From Paenibacillus athensensis (GTDB taxonomy: Bacteria; Bacillota; Bacilli; Paenibacillales; NBRC-103111), in contig NZ_MYFO02000008.1 of assembly GCF_004514475.2 (NCBI RefSeq), positions 124,001-188,000 on the forward strand: a stretch of 64,000 bases of DNA. Direction: 5' to 3'. A program made the translations under genes and the position numbers. The notes beneath the pieces are model-generated. The model made no database searches and was not told the DNA's origin. It worked only from the letters and a program-made list of their open reading frames with translations. This document shows, one piece after another, positions 43,793 to 53,600 of the stretch (the stretch's first letter is position 1; each line of letters opens with the position of its first letter).

Positions 43793-43806
43793 GTCACTTT
43801 AGTGAC
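43793..43806. promoter_or_regulatory. Perfect GTCACT-TT-AGTGAC palindrome
   Basis: A 14-bp inverted repeat 228 bp upstream of the tandem activator half-sites of the sugar operon, sharing their GTCAC core. Possible distal site. The sequence from here to 44020 is otherwise GC-rich and unassigned. Confidence 0.4.
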
Positions 43807-44020
43807 TTTTGCACGCGCCTTAACACGCGGATCAAGCGTCCGCCTCGCGTCGCCGCCTGCCGACGGTTCGACAGCTGCCAGCCAGCGGCAGGGGCGTTGC
43901 GGCAGCCAAGTGCGGCCTGCGAGCGGCAGGTTCGTTTTTCGCTTCTATAATAGCGCCGAAAATCGATTTCCGAATGCGGAGATTGCCGATTTTTTCCTTA
44001 TTTTATGCAGGTTTGGCGAT

Positions 44021-44084
44021 GTCACAATGTTGCTGATTTAGGTCACTATCTTAGTAGTTGGCAGGCCCTGCGATTCCTTACAAT
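44021..44084 (+). promoter_or_regulatory. Activator-type promoter of the alpha-glucan uptake operon
   Basis: Two direct half-sites, GTCACAATGTTG (44021) and GTCACTATCTTAGTAG (44042), exactly 21 bp apart. A TACAAT -10 starts at 44079, 37 bp after the proximal copy, with no good -35 at the normal spacing. The same layout occurs at 57271-57333. Confidence 0.72.
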
Positions 44085-44094
44085 GAACCCATGA

Positions 44095-44106
44095 GTTGCA
44101 AGCAAC
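44095..44106. promoter_or_regulatory. Dyad GTTGC-AA-GCAAC just after the -10
   Basis: A perfect 5-bp inverted repeat with 2-bp spacer near the predicted transcription start; possible operator for a second regulator such as a LacI-type repressor. A ~200-nt leader follows up to the binding-protein gene, with no riboswitch recognised. Confidence 0.35.
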
Positions 44107-44303
44107 ACTCACAAGCTGACAGCTTCCATCACACACAGAAAGGGGTCGCCGATCGAACAGGAGAGAGAGAACAAGGAACTGTCGCCCAGCCGGCGCCGCC
44201 GCGGCATCTGCCACGCAGGCATCGGCAACGAACCAAGCAGAAGCAAGGTCATCCGCTGCACCGCAGCACCCAAAATAACGACATGAAGGATGGGGATCAC
44301 ACA

Positions 44304-45632
44304 ATGTCTTACAAAAAACTGTTAACTGTAGCGATGTGCTCGACAATTGCCATTTCCGCGCTGACTGCTTGCGGAGCCAAGCAGGAGGAAGCAAGCCCGG
44401 CCGCAACGGCTGCCGATACGCAAAAGCCTGCCGCAACGGCAGACGCCGATGCCGGCGCGAAAGCGAACATGCCGGAGAAGCCGAAAGAGCTGACGATCTG
44501 GCCGGACGACAATGCCGACAAACTGGCCGTCATCACCGAGCTGGCTAAAAAATATACCGAAAAAACCGGCATTCAGGTCAAAATCACGCCAACAAGCATG
44601 AACAACCAAAAAGAAGCGCTCACGCTCGACGGTCCATCCGGCAAAGGTCCGGACCTGTACTATCAACCGGGCATCGGCGACCTCGTCCTGAAAGGACTGG
44701 TCCAACCGATCGTAGCCGATTCGCAAACGCTCGGCGCGTACACGCCAGAATCGCTGGCGGCGCTGAGCCAAGGCGGCAAGCTTTACGGTCTGCCGGCCGT
44801 TATCGAGACGTACGCGTTGTTCTACAACAAAAAATTGCTGCCTGAGCCGCCAAAAACGATGGCTGATCTGGCCAAAATCCAGCAAGAGAAAACGAACGCT
44901 GCGAAGCAGGAATACGGCTTCCTGTTCGACGCAACGAACTTCTACTTCGCTTGGGGCTTCCTCGGCGGCAGCGGTGGCTACATTTTCCAAAACGACGGAA
45001 AAGGCGGCTTCAACATCGGGGACATCGGCCTGAACAAAGAAGGCACCGTGAAGGGCGCGACGCTGATTCAGGATTGGTTCAAACAAGGCTATCTGCCAAA
45101 AGGCATCAACGGCGACATTCTCGGCGGCCTGTTCACACAAGGCAAGGTAGCAGCAGTCATTAACGGTCCTTGGGCCATTACGGATTACAAAAAGCAGCTC
45201 GGCGACGACCTGGCTGTTGCGCCAATCCCGACAATGGACGACGGCAAACACCCGACCTCCTTCATCGGCGTTAAAGGCTGGATGCTTTCCAAATTCAGCA
45301 AAAGCCCAGAGTGGGCGTCCGATCTGGCCGCGTTCCTGACCAACGAAGAAAACGCCAAATATTACTACCAAAAAACAGGCGAGGTGCCGCCGGTTGTGAA
45401 GGTGCTCAACGATCCTGAGCTGACGTCCAACCCGCTCGTATCCGGCTTCTCGCAGCAAATTCAATACGGCATTCCGTTCCCAACCGTTCCTGAGCTGGAC
45501 GCTGTGTGGGACCCGATGGCCAACGCACTGAAATTCATCTCGGAAGGCAAAGACGTGCAAAGCACGCTTAACGATGCCGTTCAGCAAGTTCAAGACAAAA
45601 TCAAAATGTCCGGAGCTACGGACGCCAAGTAA
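44304..45632 (+). CDS. Sugar ABC transporter substrate-binding lipoprotein (MalE/MdxE-like)
   Basis: 442 residues. Lipoprotein signal with lipobox LTAC, then an Ala/Asp-rich spacer and a cluster B sugar-binding fold (LTIWPDDNADKLAVITELAK, GKGPDLYYQPGIGDLVLKG, GKVAAVINGPWAITDYKKQL, FIGVKGWMLSKFS), most like maltose/maltodextrin binders. ATG 44304 follows AAGGATGGGG by eight bases. It leads an operon with two permeases and a GH31 alpha-glucosidase, so it probably captures alpha-gluco-oligosaccharides, possibly nigero-oligosaccharides released by the GH87-like enzyme downstream. Confidence 0.92.
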   Translation: MSYKKLLTVAMCSTIAISALTACGAKQEEASPAATAADTQKPAATADADAGAKANMPEKPKELTIWPDDNADKLAVITELAKKYTEKTGIQVKITPTSMNNQKEALTLDGPSGKGPDLYYQPGIGDLVLKGLVQPIVADSQTLGAYTPESLAALSQGGKLYGLPAVIETYALFYNKKLLPEPPKTMADLAKIQQEKTNAAKQEYGFLFDATNFYFAWGFLGGSGGYIFQNDGKGGFNIGDIGLNKEGTVKGATLIQDWFKQGYLPKGINGDILGGLFTQGKVAAVINGPWAITDYKKQLGDDLAVAPIPTMDDGKHPTSFIGVKGWMLSKFSKSPEWASDLAAFLTNEENAKYYYQKTGEVPPVVKVLNDPELTSNPLVSGFSQQIQYGIPFPTVPELDAVWDPMANALKFISEGKDVQSTLNDAVQQVQDKIKMSGATDAK

Positions 45633-45656
45633 TCCGCATCGGATTCAAACCAAGGT

Positions 45657-45684
45657 GAAAGGGAGCTGTGAGCAGCCCCCTTTC
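45657..45684 (+). other. Intercistronic hairpin after the binding-protein gene
   Basis: GAAAGGG-A-GCTG pairs with CAGC-C-CCCTTTC (loop TGAG) with no T run. Such hairpins after binding-protein genes often stabilise that segment or attenuate the permeases. Confidence 0.6.
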
Positions 45685-45714
45685 CCTATTTAACGTAAAG
45701 AAGGTGAAGTCATC

Positions 45715-47010
45715 ATGTTGGTAAAAGCAACCAAGTCCGTTCCGGTCCGGGCGCATTCGCCCAAGCTGGCCGCGCTGCTGTCGGTCATTCCCGGGCTTGG
45801 ACAGTTGTACAACAAGCGATACGTCAAAGGCACGCTTTTCCTGCTGCTGGCCCTCAGTTTCGTTTCCGCTTTTTCCTCGTTTATCGTTACCGGCTTCTGG
45901 GGGTTGATCACGCTTGGCGCTACGCCCGAGGTGGACGATTCCCGCGCGTATCTGGTGCAGGGCCTGTTGTCTCTCATTGCTGTGGTGATTCTCGCCTGCA
46001 TGTATGCCTATAACCTGCTGGACGCCCACCGCGACGCCAAGCAAATCAGCGAAGGCAGCCGCATCCCCTCGATGCGCGATGCGTTCCAGTCGACGTGGGA
46101 CCAAGGCTTTCCGTATTTTATCGTCGTGCCGAGCTTTATTTTGCTGACATTGACTGTAATCTTCCCGCTGTTGTTCATGGTCAGCCTGGCTTTTACCGAT
46201 TTCAATCTGTACAATTCGCCGCCGGCGCATCTGCTGCACTGGATCGGCTTCGACAATTTCAAGGCGCTGTTCACGGATCCGCTTTGGAGCAAAAGCTTGA
46301 CCTCCGTACTATCCTGGACCGTCGTGTGGACGCTGGTCGCCACGACGCTGCAAATTGCGCTTGGCTTTTTCCTGGCCGTTGTCATCAACGATACCAGGGT
46401 CCGATTTAAGAAAATCATCCGCACGGTGTTCATTTTGCCTTGGGCGGTTCCTTCTTTTATGACGGCTTTGATTTTTTCCGCGATGTTCAACGATAACTTC
46501 GGCGCGGTCAACCGCGACATTTTCTCGCATTTCGGCGTGCTGATCCCGTGGCTCACCGATCCGTTCTGGGCGCGGGTAGCGATTATTTTTGTCCAAATCT
46601 GGCTCGGCTTCCCCTATATTTTCACCTTATTTACGGGCGTGCTGCAAAGCATCTCCAAGGACTGGTACGAAGCAGCCGACGTCGACGGAGGCACGCGCTG
46701 GCAGAAGTTCCGCTACATTACGCTGCCGCATGCGATGTATGCAACCGCTCCGCTTTTGATCATGCAGTATTCGTACAATTTCAGCAATTTCAATATCATT
46801 TATTTGTTCAACAAGGGCGGTCCGCCGGTGCCAGGGCAGAACTCGGGCGCAACCGACATTCTGATTTCGTGGGTGTACACGCTGACCTTCCAGCAAAACA
46901 ATTACAAAATGGCTGCGGCGATCTCGATTATTATGGGTCTGGTCGTTGCGGTGTTTGCGCTTTATCAATTTAGAAGAACGCGCGCGTTCAAAGAGGAGGG
47001 CATCTACTGA
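45715..47010 (+). CDS. Maltodextrin-type ABC permease (MalF/MdxF-like)
   Basis: 431 residues, eight TM helices including an N-terminal pair (LSVIPGLGQLYNKRYVKGTL) characteristic of the long MdxF-type subunits. The EAA loop EAADVDGGTRWQKFRYITLP docks the ATPase. GAAGGTGA precedes ATG 45715. The partner permease starts 1 bp after its stop. No ATPase gene is present, suggesting a shared MsmX-type ATPase. Confidence 0.93.
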   Translation: MLVKATKSVPVRAHSPKLAALLSVIPGLGQLYNKRYVKGTLFLLLALSFVSAFSSFIVTGFWGLITLGATPEVDDSRAYLVQGLLSLIAVVILACMYAYNLLDAHRDAKQISEGSRIPSMRDAFQSTWDQGFPYFIVVPSFILLTLTVIFPLLFMVSLAFTDFNLYNSPPAHLLHWIGFDNFKALFTDPLWSKSLTSVLSWTVVWTLVATTLQIALGFFLAVVINDTRVRFKKIIRTVFILPWAVPSFMTALIFSAMFNDNFGAVNRDIFSHFGVLIPWLTDPFWARVAIIFVQIWLGFPYIFTLFTGVLQSISKDWYEAADVDGGTRWQKFRYITLPHAMYATAPLLIMQYSYNFSNFNIIYLFNKGGPPVPGQNSGATDILISWVYTLTFQQNNYKMAAAISIIMGLVVAVFALYQFRRTRAFKEEGIY

Positions 47011-47011
47011 C

Positions 47012-47854
47012 ATGGGACGCAAAACGAAATCGACCCTTGAGGTCGCCGCGATTTATGTCGTTGTGCTGGTTATGTTCGCTTTGATCGTGTACCCGCTGCT
47101 GTGGGCGATCAGCATTTCGCTCAATCCGGGGACGAGCTTGTTCAGCGCCAAGCTGATTCCCGACAATTGGTCGCTTGTGCATTACAAGTGGCTGTTTACT
47201 GCGCCGAATAGCAATTACGGGCTGTGGTACAAAAATACGCTGCTGGTCGCTGTGTTGAACGCCGTTCTCAATGTCGCGGTCGTCTCGCTGCTGGCGTACG
47301 TGTTCTCGCGTTTCCGTTTTGTCGGGCGCAGGTACAGCATTTATTCGTTTCTGATCCTGCAGATGTTTCCCGTGACGATGGGCATGGTGGCGATTTATTT
47401 GCTGCTGAACATGGTCAATCTGCTCGATACGTTTGCCGGACTGATTCTGATTTACCTCGGCGGCGGCTTGACGATGAACGTGTTTCTTGTAAAAGGGTAC
47501 ATGGATACGCTGCCGCGCGATCTTGACGAGTCCGCGAAGATGGACGGCGCGGGACATATGACGATTTTCAGCAAAATCCTGCTGCCGCTGACCAAGCCAA
47601 TTCTCGCGGTGGTCGCGCTGTTCACCTTCATGGCGCCGTTCATGGACTTTCTTACGCCGAAAATCATCATCCGCAGCCCGGAGAAGTATACGCTGGCGCT
47701 CGGCTTGTTCAACCTGATCAACGATAAATTCGCCAACAACTTCACGCGTTTTTCCGCCGGAACTATGCTGATCGCGCTGCCGATTGCCATCGTGTTTCTG
47801 TTTCTGCAGCGGTATTTGATCACAGGTCTGGCCGACGGCGCAACGAAGGGCTAG
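47012..47854 (+). CDS. Maltodextrin-type ABC permease (MalG/MdxG-like)
   Basis: 280 residues, six TM helices, EAA loop ESAKMDGAGHMTIFSKILLP and the C-terminal LFLQRYLITGLADGATKG typical of MalG proteins. AGAGGAGGG lies in the end of the upstream gene. It forms the heterodimeric channel with the preceding permease. Confidence 0.94.
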   Translation: MGRKTKSTLEVAAIYVVVLVMFALIVYPLLWAISISLNPGTSLFSAKLIPDNWSLVHYKWLFTAPNSNYGLWYKNTLLVAVLNAVLNVAVVSLLAYVFSRFRFVGRRYSIYSFLILQMFPVTMGMVAIYLLLNMVNLLDTFAGLILIYLGGGLTMNVFLVKGYMDTLPRDLDESAKMDGAGHMTIFSKILLPLTKPILAVVALFTFMAPFMDFLTPKIIIRSPEKYTLALGLFNLINDKFANNFTRFSAGTMLIALPIAIVFLFLQRYLITGLADGATKG

Positions 47855-47882
47855 GCATTCAGCTTGGAAAGGGGCTTTTTTC

Positions 47883-50258
47883 TTGGAAACCAGCTTGTCG
47901 ATACATCCAGAGCTTTACAAGCAGCAGGTCGTTAGTGAATTTACCGATATCGGCAGCGTTGTGGCGATCGTGGAGGAAGCGGGCGACGTGCTGCTGGAGT
48001 GCGAGAACGGTTGGGTGCGGCTGGCGCTGTACACCGAGCGGATCGTGCGCATCACGATGGACCCTTCCGGGCCGCCGGTTGCGGCCGGCGAGAGCTTGTT
48101 TGTCCAGCAGGCGAAGCAGCCGCTGGCGCTTGCGGCCCGGCGGTCGGGCGACGAGCTGCTGGTCGAAGGCGGTCAGCTGCGGCTGCGCGCCACCTGCTCG
48201 CCGCTGCGGATCGCCGTGGAGGAAGCGGCGACCGGCGAAACGATCGTGCGCGAGGGTGCGCACGGCATGATGTTCAACGCCGCAGGCGAGGTTATCGGCT
48301 TCAAGGCGATGGAGCCGGAGGACCGTTACCACGGCTTTGGTGAAAAGGCCGGCCACCTCAACAAGCGCGGCGAGAAGCTGACGATGTGGAACACCGATGT
48401 CTATGCGCCGCACAATCAGGAAACGGACCCCTTGTACGTGTCGATTCCGTATTTCATGACGAAGCGCGGCGGGCGCGCGCACGGCATATACGTGCTGAAC
48501 ACGTTCCGCATGGAGTTTCGGATGAACGGCGACACGGAATATGCGTTGTATGCCGAGGGCGGGCTGCTGGACTATTTCGTGCTCGCGGGGCCGACGCCCA
48601 AGGATGTCGTGTTGCAGTACGCCGGCTTGACCGGCAAAGCGCCGCTGCCGCCCAAGTGGGCGCTTGGCTACCATCAGTCGCGCTACAGCTACGAAACGGA
48701 GCAAGAGGTGCGCGAGCTGGTGGCGTCGTTCCGCGAGAAGGGCATCCCGCTCGACGCGATATATCTGGATATCCACTATATGCAAGGATATCGGGTGTTC
48801 ACGTTCGACGGCGAGCGCTTCCGCAAGCCGGCGCAGCTCGTCCGCGACCTCAAGGAAGCGGGCGTGCGGATCGTGCCGATCGTCGATCCCGGCGTGAAGG
48901 CCGACCCGGAATATCGCGTGTTCCAGGAAGGACTTGCGCGCCAGGCGTTTTGCCGCTATGCCGACGGCACGATGTTTTACGGCGAGGTGTGGCCGGGCAA
49001 AAGCGCATTCCCCGATTTTACCGATGAAGCGGTGCGCCAGTGGTGGCGGGACTTGCATGCGTTTTATGCGGAGCTGGGCATTGAGGGCATCTGGAACGAT
49101 ATGAACGAGCCGGCCATCTTCAACGAGTCGAAGACGATGGATGTTGAGGTGATGCACAACAACGACGGGCGAAGGACGACGCATCGCGAGCTGCACAATA
49201 CTTATGGCCTGCAAATGTCGCGTTCGACATATGAAGGGATGAAGCTGCACTTGGACGGACGCCGCCCGTTTGTGCTGACGCGCTCGGGCTTTGCCGGCAT
49301 TCAGCGTTACGCTGCCGTCTGGACAGGCGATAACCGCAGCTTCTGGGAGCATCTGGAGATGTCGGTGCCGATGTGCCTCAATCTTGGCTTATCTGGCGTG
49401 CCGCTGTGCGGCGCCGATGTCGGCGGCTTTGCCCACGATTCGAACGGGCAGCTGCTCGTGCGCTGGACGCAGCTTGGCGCGATGATGCCGTACTTCCGCA
49501 ACCATAGCGAGATGAAGTCGATCCGGCAGGAGCCGTGGGTGTTCGGCGCGGAGGCCGAAGCGCTCGTCAAGCGATACATTCGCATGCGATATGTGTGGCT
49601 GCCGTTGATGTACGGGCTGTTCGCCGAAGCGAACCGCACCGGGATGCCGGTCATCCGTCCGCTGCTGCTGGAGTTCCCGGACGATCCCCAGGCGGGACTC
49701 GTCCAGGACCAGTTCCTGCTCGGGCCCAACGTGCTCGTTGCGCCGGTTGTCCGTCCGGACACATTCGTCCGCGCCGTGTATTTGCCGGCCGGGCGCTGGG
49801 TCAACTACTGGACGGACGAGGTGCTGGAGGGTGGCCGCCATGTGCTGGTCGACGCGCCGCTCGATACGCTGCCGCTGTTCATCCGGCAGGGCTCGGTCAT
49901 CGTGCAAGGCAGCGAGCGGCTGAACACGGCGGAGCCGGCTGGCCCGCTGACCGTGCACGTGTACGCCGGCGTCGACGGGGCGATGACGTACACGCTGTAC
50001 GACGACGACGGCGCGACGTTTGCGTACGAGTCGGGCAGCGTGTACGAGCAGCGGCTTGACATCGTGTGCGACGGCGCACGCGTCGAGCTTGCGACGCACA
50101 TCGTGCAGCTCGGCTGCCTGCCGTCGTGGACAAGCGTGCGCGTCGTGCTGCATCACGCCGGCGAGCAGCCGGAGGTGACGGTCGACGGCAAGCCGGCCGC
50201 GCTGGAGCGGCTGAATGAAGGCGGCGCTCCGGCGCTGTGGGCGTTCGCACTGGCCTGA
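47883..50258 (+). CDS. GH31 alpha-glucosidase
   Basis: 791 residues, cytoplasmic (no signal peptide). N-terminal beta-sandwich, then a GH31 barrel with nucleophile Asp near 405 in GIWNDMNEPAIF, RYHGFGEKAGHLNKRG, YHQSRYSYETEQEVRELVAS, YLDIHYMQGYRVFTFD and the acid/base region VWTGDNRSFWEHL. The family covers maltase, isomaltase and alpha-1,3-glucosidase activities; linkage preference cannot be read here. TTG 47883 follows GAAAGGGG. Position after the permeases suggests it hydrolyses the imported oligosaccharide. Confidence 0.95.
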   Translation: METSLSIHPELYKQQVVSEFTDIGSVVAIVEEAGDVLLECENGWVRLALYTERIVRITMDPSGPPVAAGESLFVQQAKQPLALAARRSGDELLVEGGQLRLRATCSPLRIAVEEAATGETIVREGAHGMMFNAAGEVIGFKAMEPEDRYHGFGEKAGHLNKRGEKLTMWNTDVYAPHNQETDPLYVSIPYFMTKRGGRAHGIYVLNTFRMEFRMNGDTEYALYAEGGLLDYFVLAGPTPKDVVLQYAGLTGKAPLPPKWALGYHQSRYSYETEQEVRELVASFREKGIPLDAIYLDIHYMQGYRVFTFDGERFRKPAQLVRDLKEAGVRIVPIVDPGVKADPEYRVFQEGLARQAFCRYADGTMFYGEVWPGKSAFPDFTDEAVRQWWRDLHAFYAELGIEGIWNDMNEPAIFNESKTMDVEVMHNNDGRRTTHRELHNTYGLQMSRSTYEGMKLHLDGRRPFVLTRSGFAGIQRYAAVWTGDNRSFWEHLEMSVPMCLNLGLSGVPLCGADVGGFAHDSNGQLLVRWTQLGAMMPYFRNHSEMKSIRQEPWVFGAEAEALVKRYIRMRYVWLPLMYGLFAEANRTGMPVIRPLLLEFPDDPQAGLVQDQFLLGPNVLVAPVVRPDTFVRAVYLPAGRWVNYWTDEVLEGGRHVLVDAPLDTLPLFIRQGSVIVQGSERLNTAEPAGPLTVHVYAGVDGAMTYTLYDDDGATFAYESGSVYEQRLDIVCDGARVELATHIVQLGCLPSWTSVRVVLHHAGEQPEVTVDGKPAALERLNEGGAPALWAFALA

Positions 50259-50545
50259 CCGGCCGGCTTGGCGGCAAGGCAGCCGCACCGCGCGCGATTC
50301 CCGGAGCGCGGTGCCGGCCGTATGGCGGCTGTCAAACGGGCCGGGGAAGCGGGCTTGGCACCGTGGCGTAAAGCGAAGTGCGGCGTGGCCGGTGCAAAGT
50401 AAGGCACCATGCACCGGGAAGGTGCGGGAACAGAGCAACAGAGCACTGCGGTCGGAAAGGCGCCAAAGCAATGTGGAGCGCCGTAAAGCACTGCGCAGCA
50501 CGGCAACACGCAACATGGCACGTCCCCGCAAACGATTCGAGCAAG
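50259..50545. other. Gap without recognised genes
   Basis: GC-rich and slightly repetitive sequence with many short GCAAC/GGCAC words. No promoter, half-site like those at 44.0 and 57.3 kb, or supported small gene was seen. Confidence 0.6.
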
Positions 50546-50577
50546 CTGCAAAGCGAAGGTTGATCTTTGCGGGTTTT
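50546..50577 (+). terminator. Terminator of the uptake/GH31 operon
   Basis: GCAAAG (50548-50553) pairs with CTTTGC (50565-50570), followed by GGGTTTTT; modest stem. Confidence 0.6.
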
Positions 50578-50609
50578 TCATATGATGACGTTATTTTGAA
50601 GGGGGCAAC

Positions 50610-53600
50610 TTGGGCATGTTCAGGCTGAACAAAGCAGCAATCTGGGCGCTGGTCGTACTGATCTCGCTGTCCGGCATACTGACAACCGGCGGCGGTCGCG
50701 CACAAGCCGCAGACAGCGGCACGTATGTCATGATCAAAAACGATTACCGCGGCACGTATCTGTACGAAGACGCAGCCGACCAGAACAAGGTCAAACGCGG
50801 TACGCCAAGCGATATGAGCGATCCAACGTATCAATGGCAAATTGAAGAAACCGGCGGCGTTAAGCGGCTTAAAAACCGCTCGACGGGCCACTACATGTCC
50901 GTGGTCAATGTGACGGAGTGGGACGATCCGGTCACGAGCATCGCGCTGGATGACACGACGATGGATTTTGACTGGAATATCCAGGACGCCGGCGCAGGCA
51001 AAATGACGCTGGAAAGCGTCAAAAATCCGGGCTCGTACTTGCATATGGAAGCGGCAGGTCTCGATTTTGCCGAATGCACGAACGGCGTGCAGGCGAGCTG
51101 GGGCAGCGCGCAGTGGATTTTTGAGGAGGTTCAGGACAATCCGTACGTGCGGATCAAAAACGACTACCGCGGCTCGTATTTGTACGAGGATGAAGCCGAC
51201 CAGAACAAGGTCAAACGCGGTATGCCAACCGACACGAACGATCCGGCCTATCAATGGCTGATCGAAGAAACCGGCGGCGTCAAGCGGATCAAAAACCGCG
51301 CGACCGGCCACTACATGTCGATCGTCAATGTGACGGAGTGGGATGATCCGGTGACGAGCATCGCGCTCGACGACACGACGCTGGATTTTGACTGGAGCAT
51401 TGCGGAAGCGGAACCTGGCAAAATGACGATTGAAAGCGTCAAAAATCCGGGCTCGTATTTGCACGTGGAAGCGGCCGGGCTTGATTTTGCCGAGTGTACG
51501 AACGGCGTGCAGGCGAGCTGGGGCAGCGCGCATTGGATTCTGGAGCCGGCTTCGACCGTAGTCGTGACGCCGACACCGACGCCAACGCCGACACCGGGCG
51601 CAGGCGACAAGTATGTGCGCATCCAGAGCCGCTGGAAAAGCATGTATTTATATGAAGACAATAATCAGGTCAAATACGGCAACCCTTCGTTTGGCGACAC
51701 GGCCTCGCATTGGGAAATCGAGGATTTCGGCGATCACAAGCGGATCAAAAACCGCGCAACCGGCCACTACATGACGATCCAGAACGGTCTGGACTATGTA
51801 GAGAGCACAGAGGTGCAGGACGATGCGCTGACCGCGCAATGGGACCTGACTCTGAACGGCGACGGCTACAGCATCATCAAATCGGCAGCGCAAAATGCCA
51901 TCATTCATTTGGAAAATCTGCGCAAATACGCGCAATACAGCGATATTGACGCCAACTGGTTCAGCCCGCAGTGGAAGCTGATCGGGGTGCCGGACGACGT
52001 CTTCACGGGCCATACCGTGCGGATGAAAAACCAATGGCAGGGCAGCTACCTGTATGAAGAAGACGGCAAGGTGAAATACGGCAACGTGCCAGCGGACGAT
52101 TTGCGTTCGCACTGGCTGATCGCGGTCGCGGGCGAGCATCGGCAAATCCGCAACGCGGCAACCGGGCATTATATCGCCATCGAGCATCATGACAGCCATC
52201 TCGATCCGGTGGAAGCGATTGTGATCGAGCCGAGCTGGACGAGTGCCCAGTGGGATATTAAGGCAGCAACGAATGACGGTTTTTACAATATTGAGAACGT
52301 CTACAAAACCGATTTTATTCTGCATATTCAGGATCAGACGGATTACGCGCAAGCAAGCAATCTGCCGCCGGATTGGGGCAGCGGCCAGTGGGCGCTGGAG
52401 GATGCGCCGGTTGTGCCGCCGGTTATCCCGGATTCGTATGTGCGGTTGAAAAACAAAAAGCTTGGCACGTATTTGTATGAAAACAGCCACCAAGCAGTGC
52501 TGTACGGCACGCCGCCTGAAGATGACGCCAGCTCGCACTGGATCGTCGAGTCGCGCGACGGGCATCAGGTGATCCGCAACCGTGCGACCCAACACGTACT
52601 TTCGATTCAAGGCTTGTTGCCTTTCGTGGAATCGGTGCCTGACCCCGCTCCGCAAAGCTGGAGCAGCAGCCTGTGGGATCTCGTCGCTTCGCCGGACCTT
52701 GGCTATGTCGATATCCGCAACGTCGGAGATTCCGATATGTTTGTGCATCTGAGTGATTCGTTCGGCTACGCGCAATACGATTTCGTTTCGACGGAAGCGG
52801 AAACGGTCAGTTGGAGCCTCGAAGACGCGCCGGGTATGGCCCAGGTGTACGAGCCGCAGGTGAATACGGAGCGTTCGGACGTCGTGTTTGACGATACGAA
52901 TACAGTCCGCGTGAAAAATAACGCCACCGGCACGTATTTGCTGGAGGGAGATAACGGCGCGCTGACGCTGGGCAGCGTTGCAGTCGATGATCTGCACAGC
53001 CAATGGCTGTCGCAGCAGGTGAACGGCCATAAGCGGCTGAAAAATGTCGCGACCGGCCATTTCGTGGCTGCCGACGGCGGGACCGTAGCGGCATTGGCAT
53101 CGGCAGCGGCCGGAGCCGAATGGTATCTGACGGACACGGACGGCAGTGCGCGTTTTAGCGGTGCAGCCGGGCAGGCGGGGACGCTTGCAGCCAACGCAGG
53201 CGGAACGGCGGTCGAGCTGACCGATGCCAGCAGCAGCGTAAGTGCAAGCTGGCAGCTGGAGCCGGTAACGGCCGATGTGCAGTATGAAGCCGAAGAGAGC
53301 TTTTATTCGGCCGGTCAGACTGTCGGCTCGGCAGGCTTGGGCTTTAGCGGCCGGGGATATATCGGCGACTTCACATCCGTTGGCTCGCTGCTGACGTTTA
53401 CGGTTTATGCACAGCAGGATGGTGTGTATAACGTGCTGACGAAATATACGAATACAAATACCGGAGCCAAAACGCTCAGCCGCAGCGTCAACGGCATCGC
53501 CGATAAGCAGGTGACGTTTGCAGCCAGCGGCAGCGCGGGCTGGAAATACAAAAGCGAAACGCTCAAGCTGCGCGCCGGTCTGAATACGGTGACGTACGAG

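Noticed and set aside
43946-43951. A perfect TATAAT upstream of the sugar operon
   Set aside because: No -35 or extended -10 at proper spacing, and the activator-type promoter at 44021-44084 explains expression better.
44058-44303. Upstream extension of the MalE-like gene
   Set aside because: It would start at the promoter itself and place the lipoprotein signal internally; ATG 44304 has a good ribosome binding site.
44322-45593. Long antisense frame over the MalE-like gene (and similar ones at 57359-58534 and 62380-63834)
   Set aside because: All are mirror frames of well-supported solute-binding genes. The similarity of the last two to each other only reflects the paralogous sense genes.
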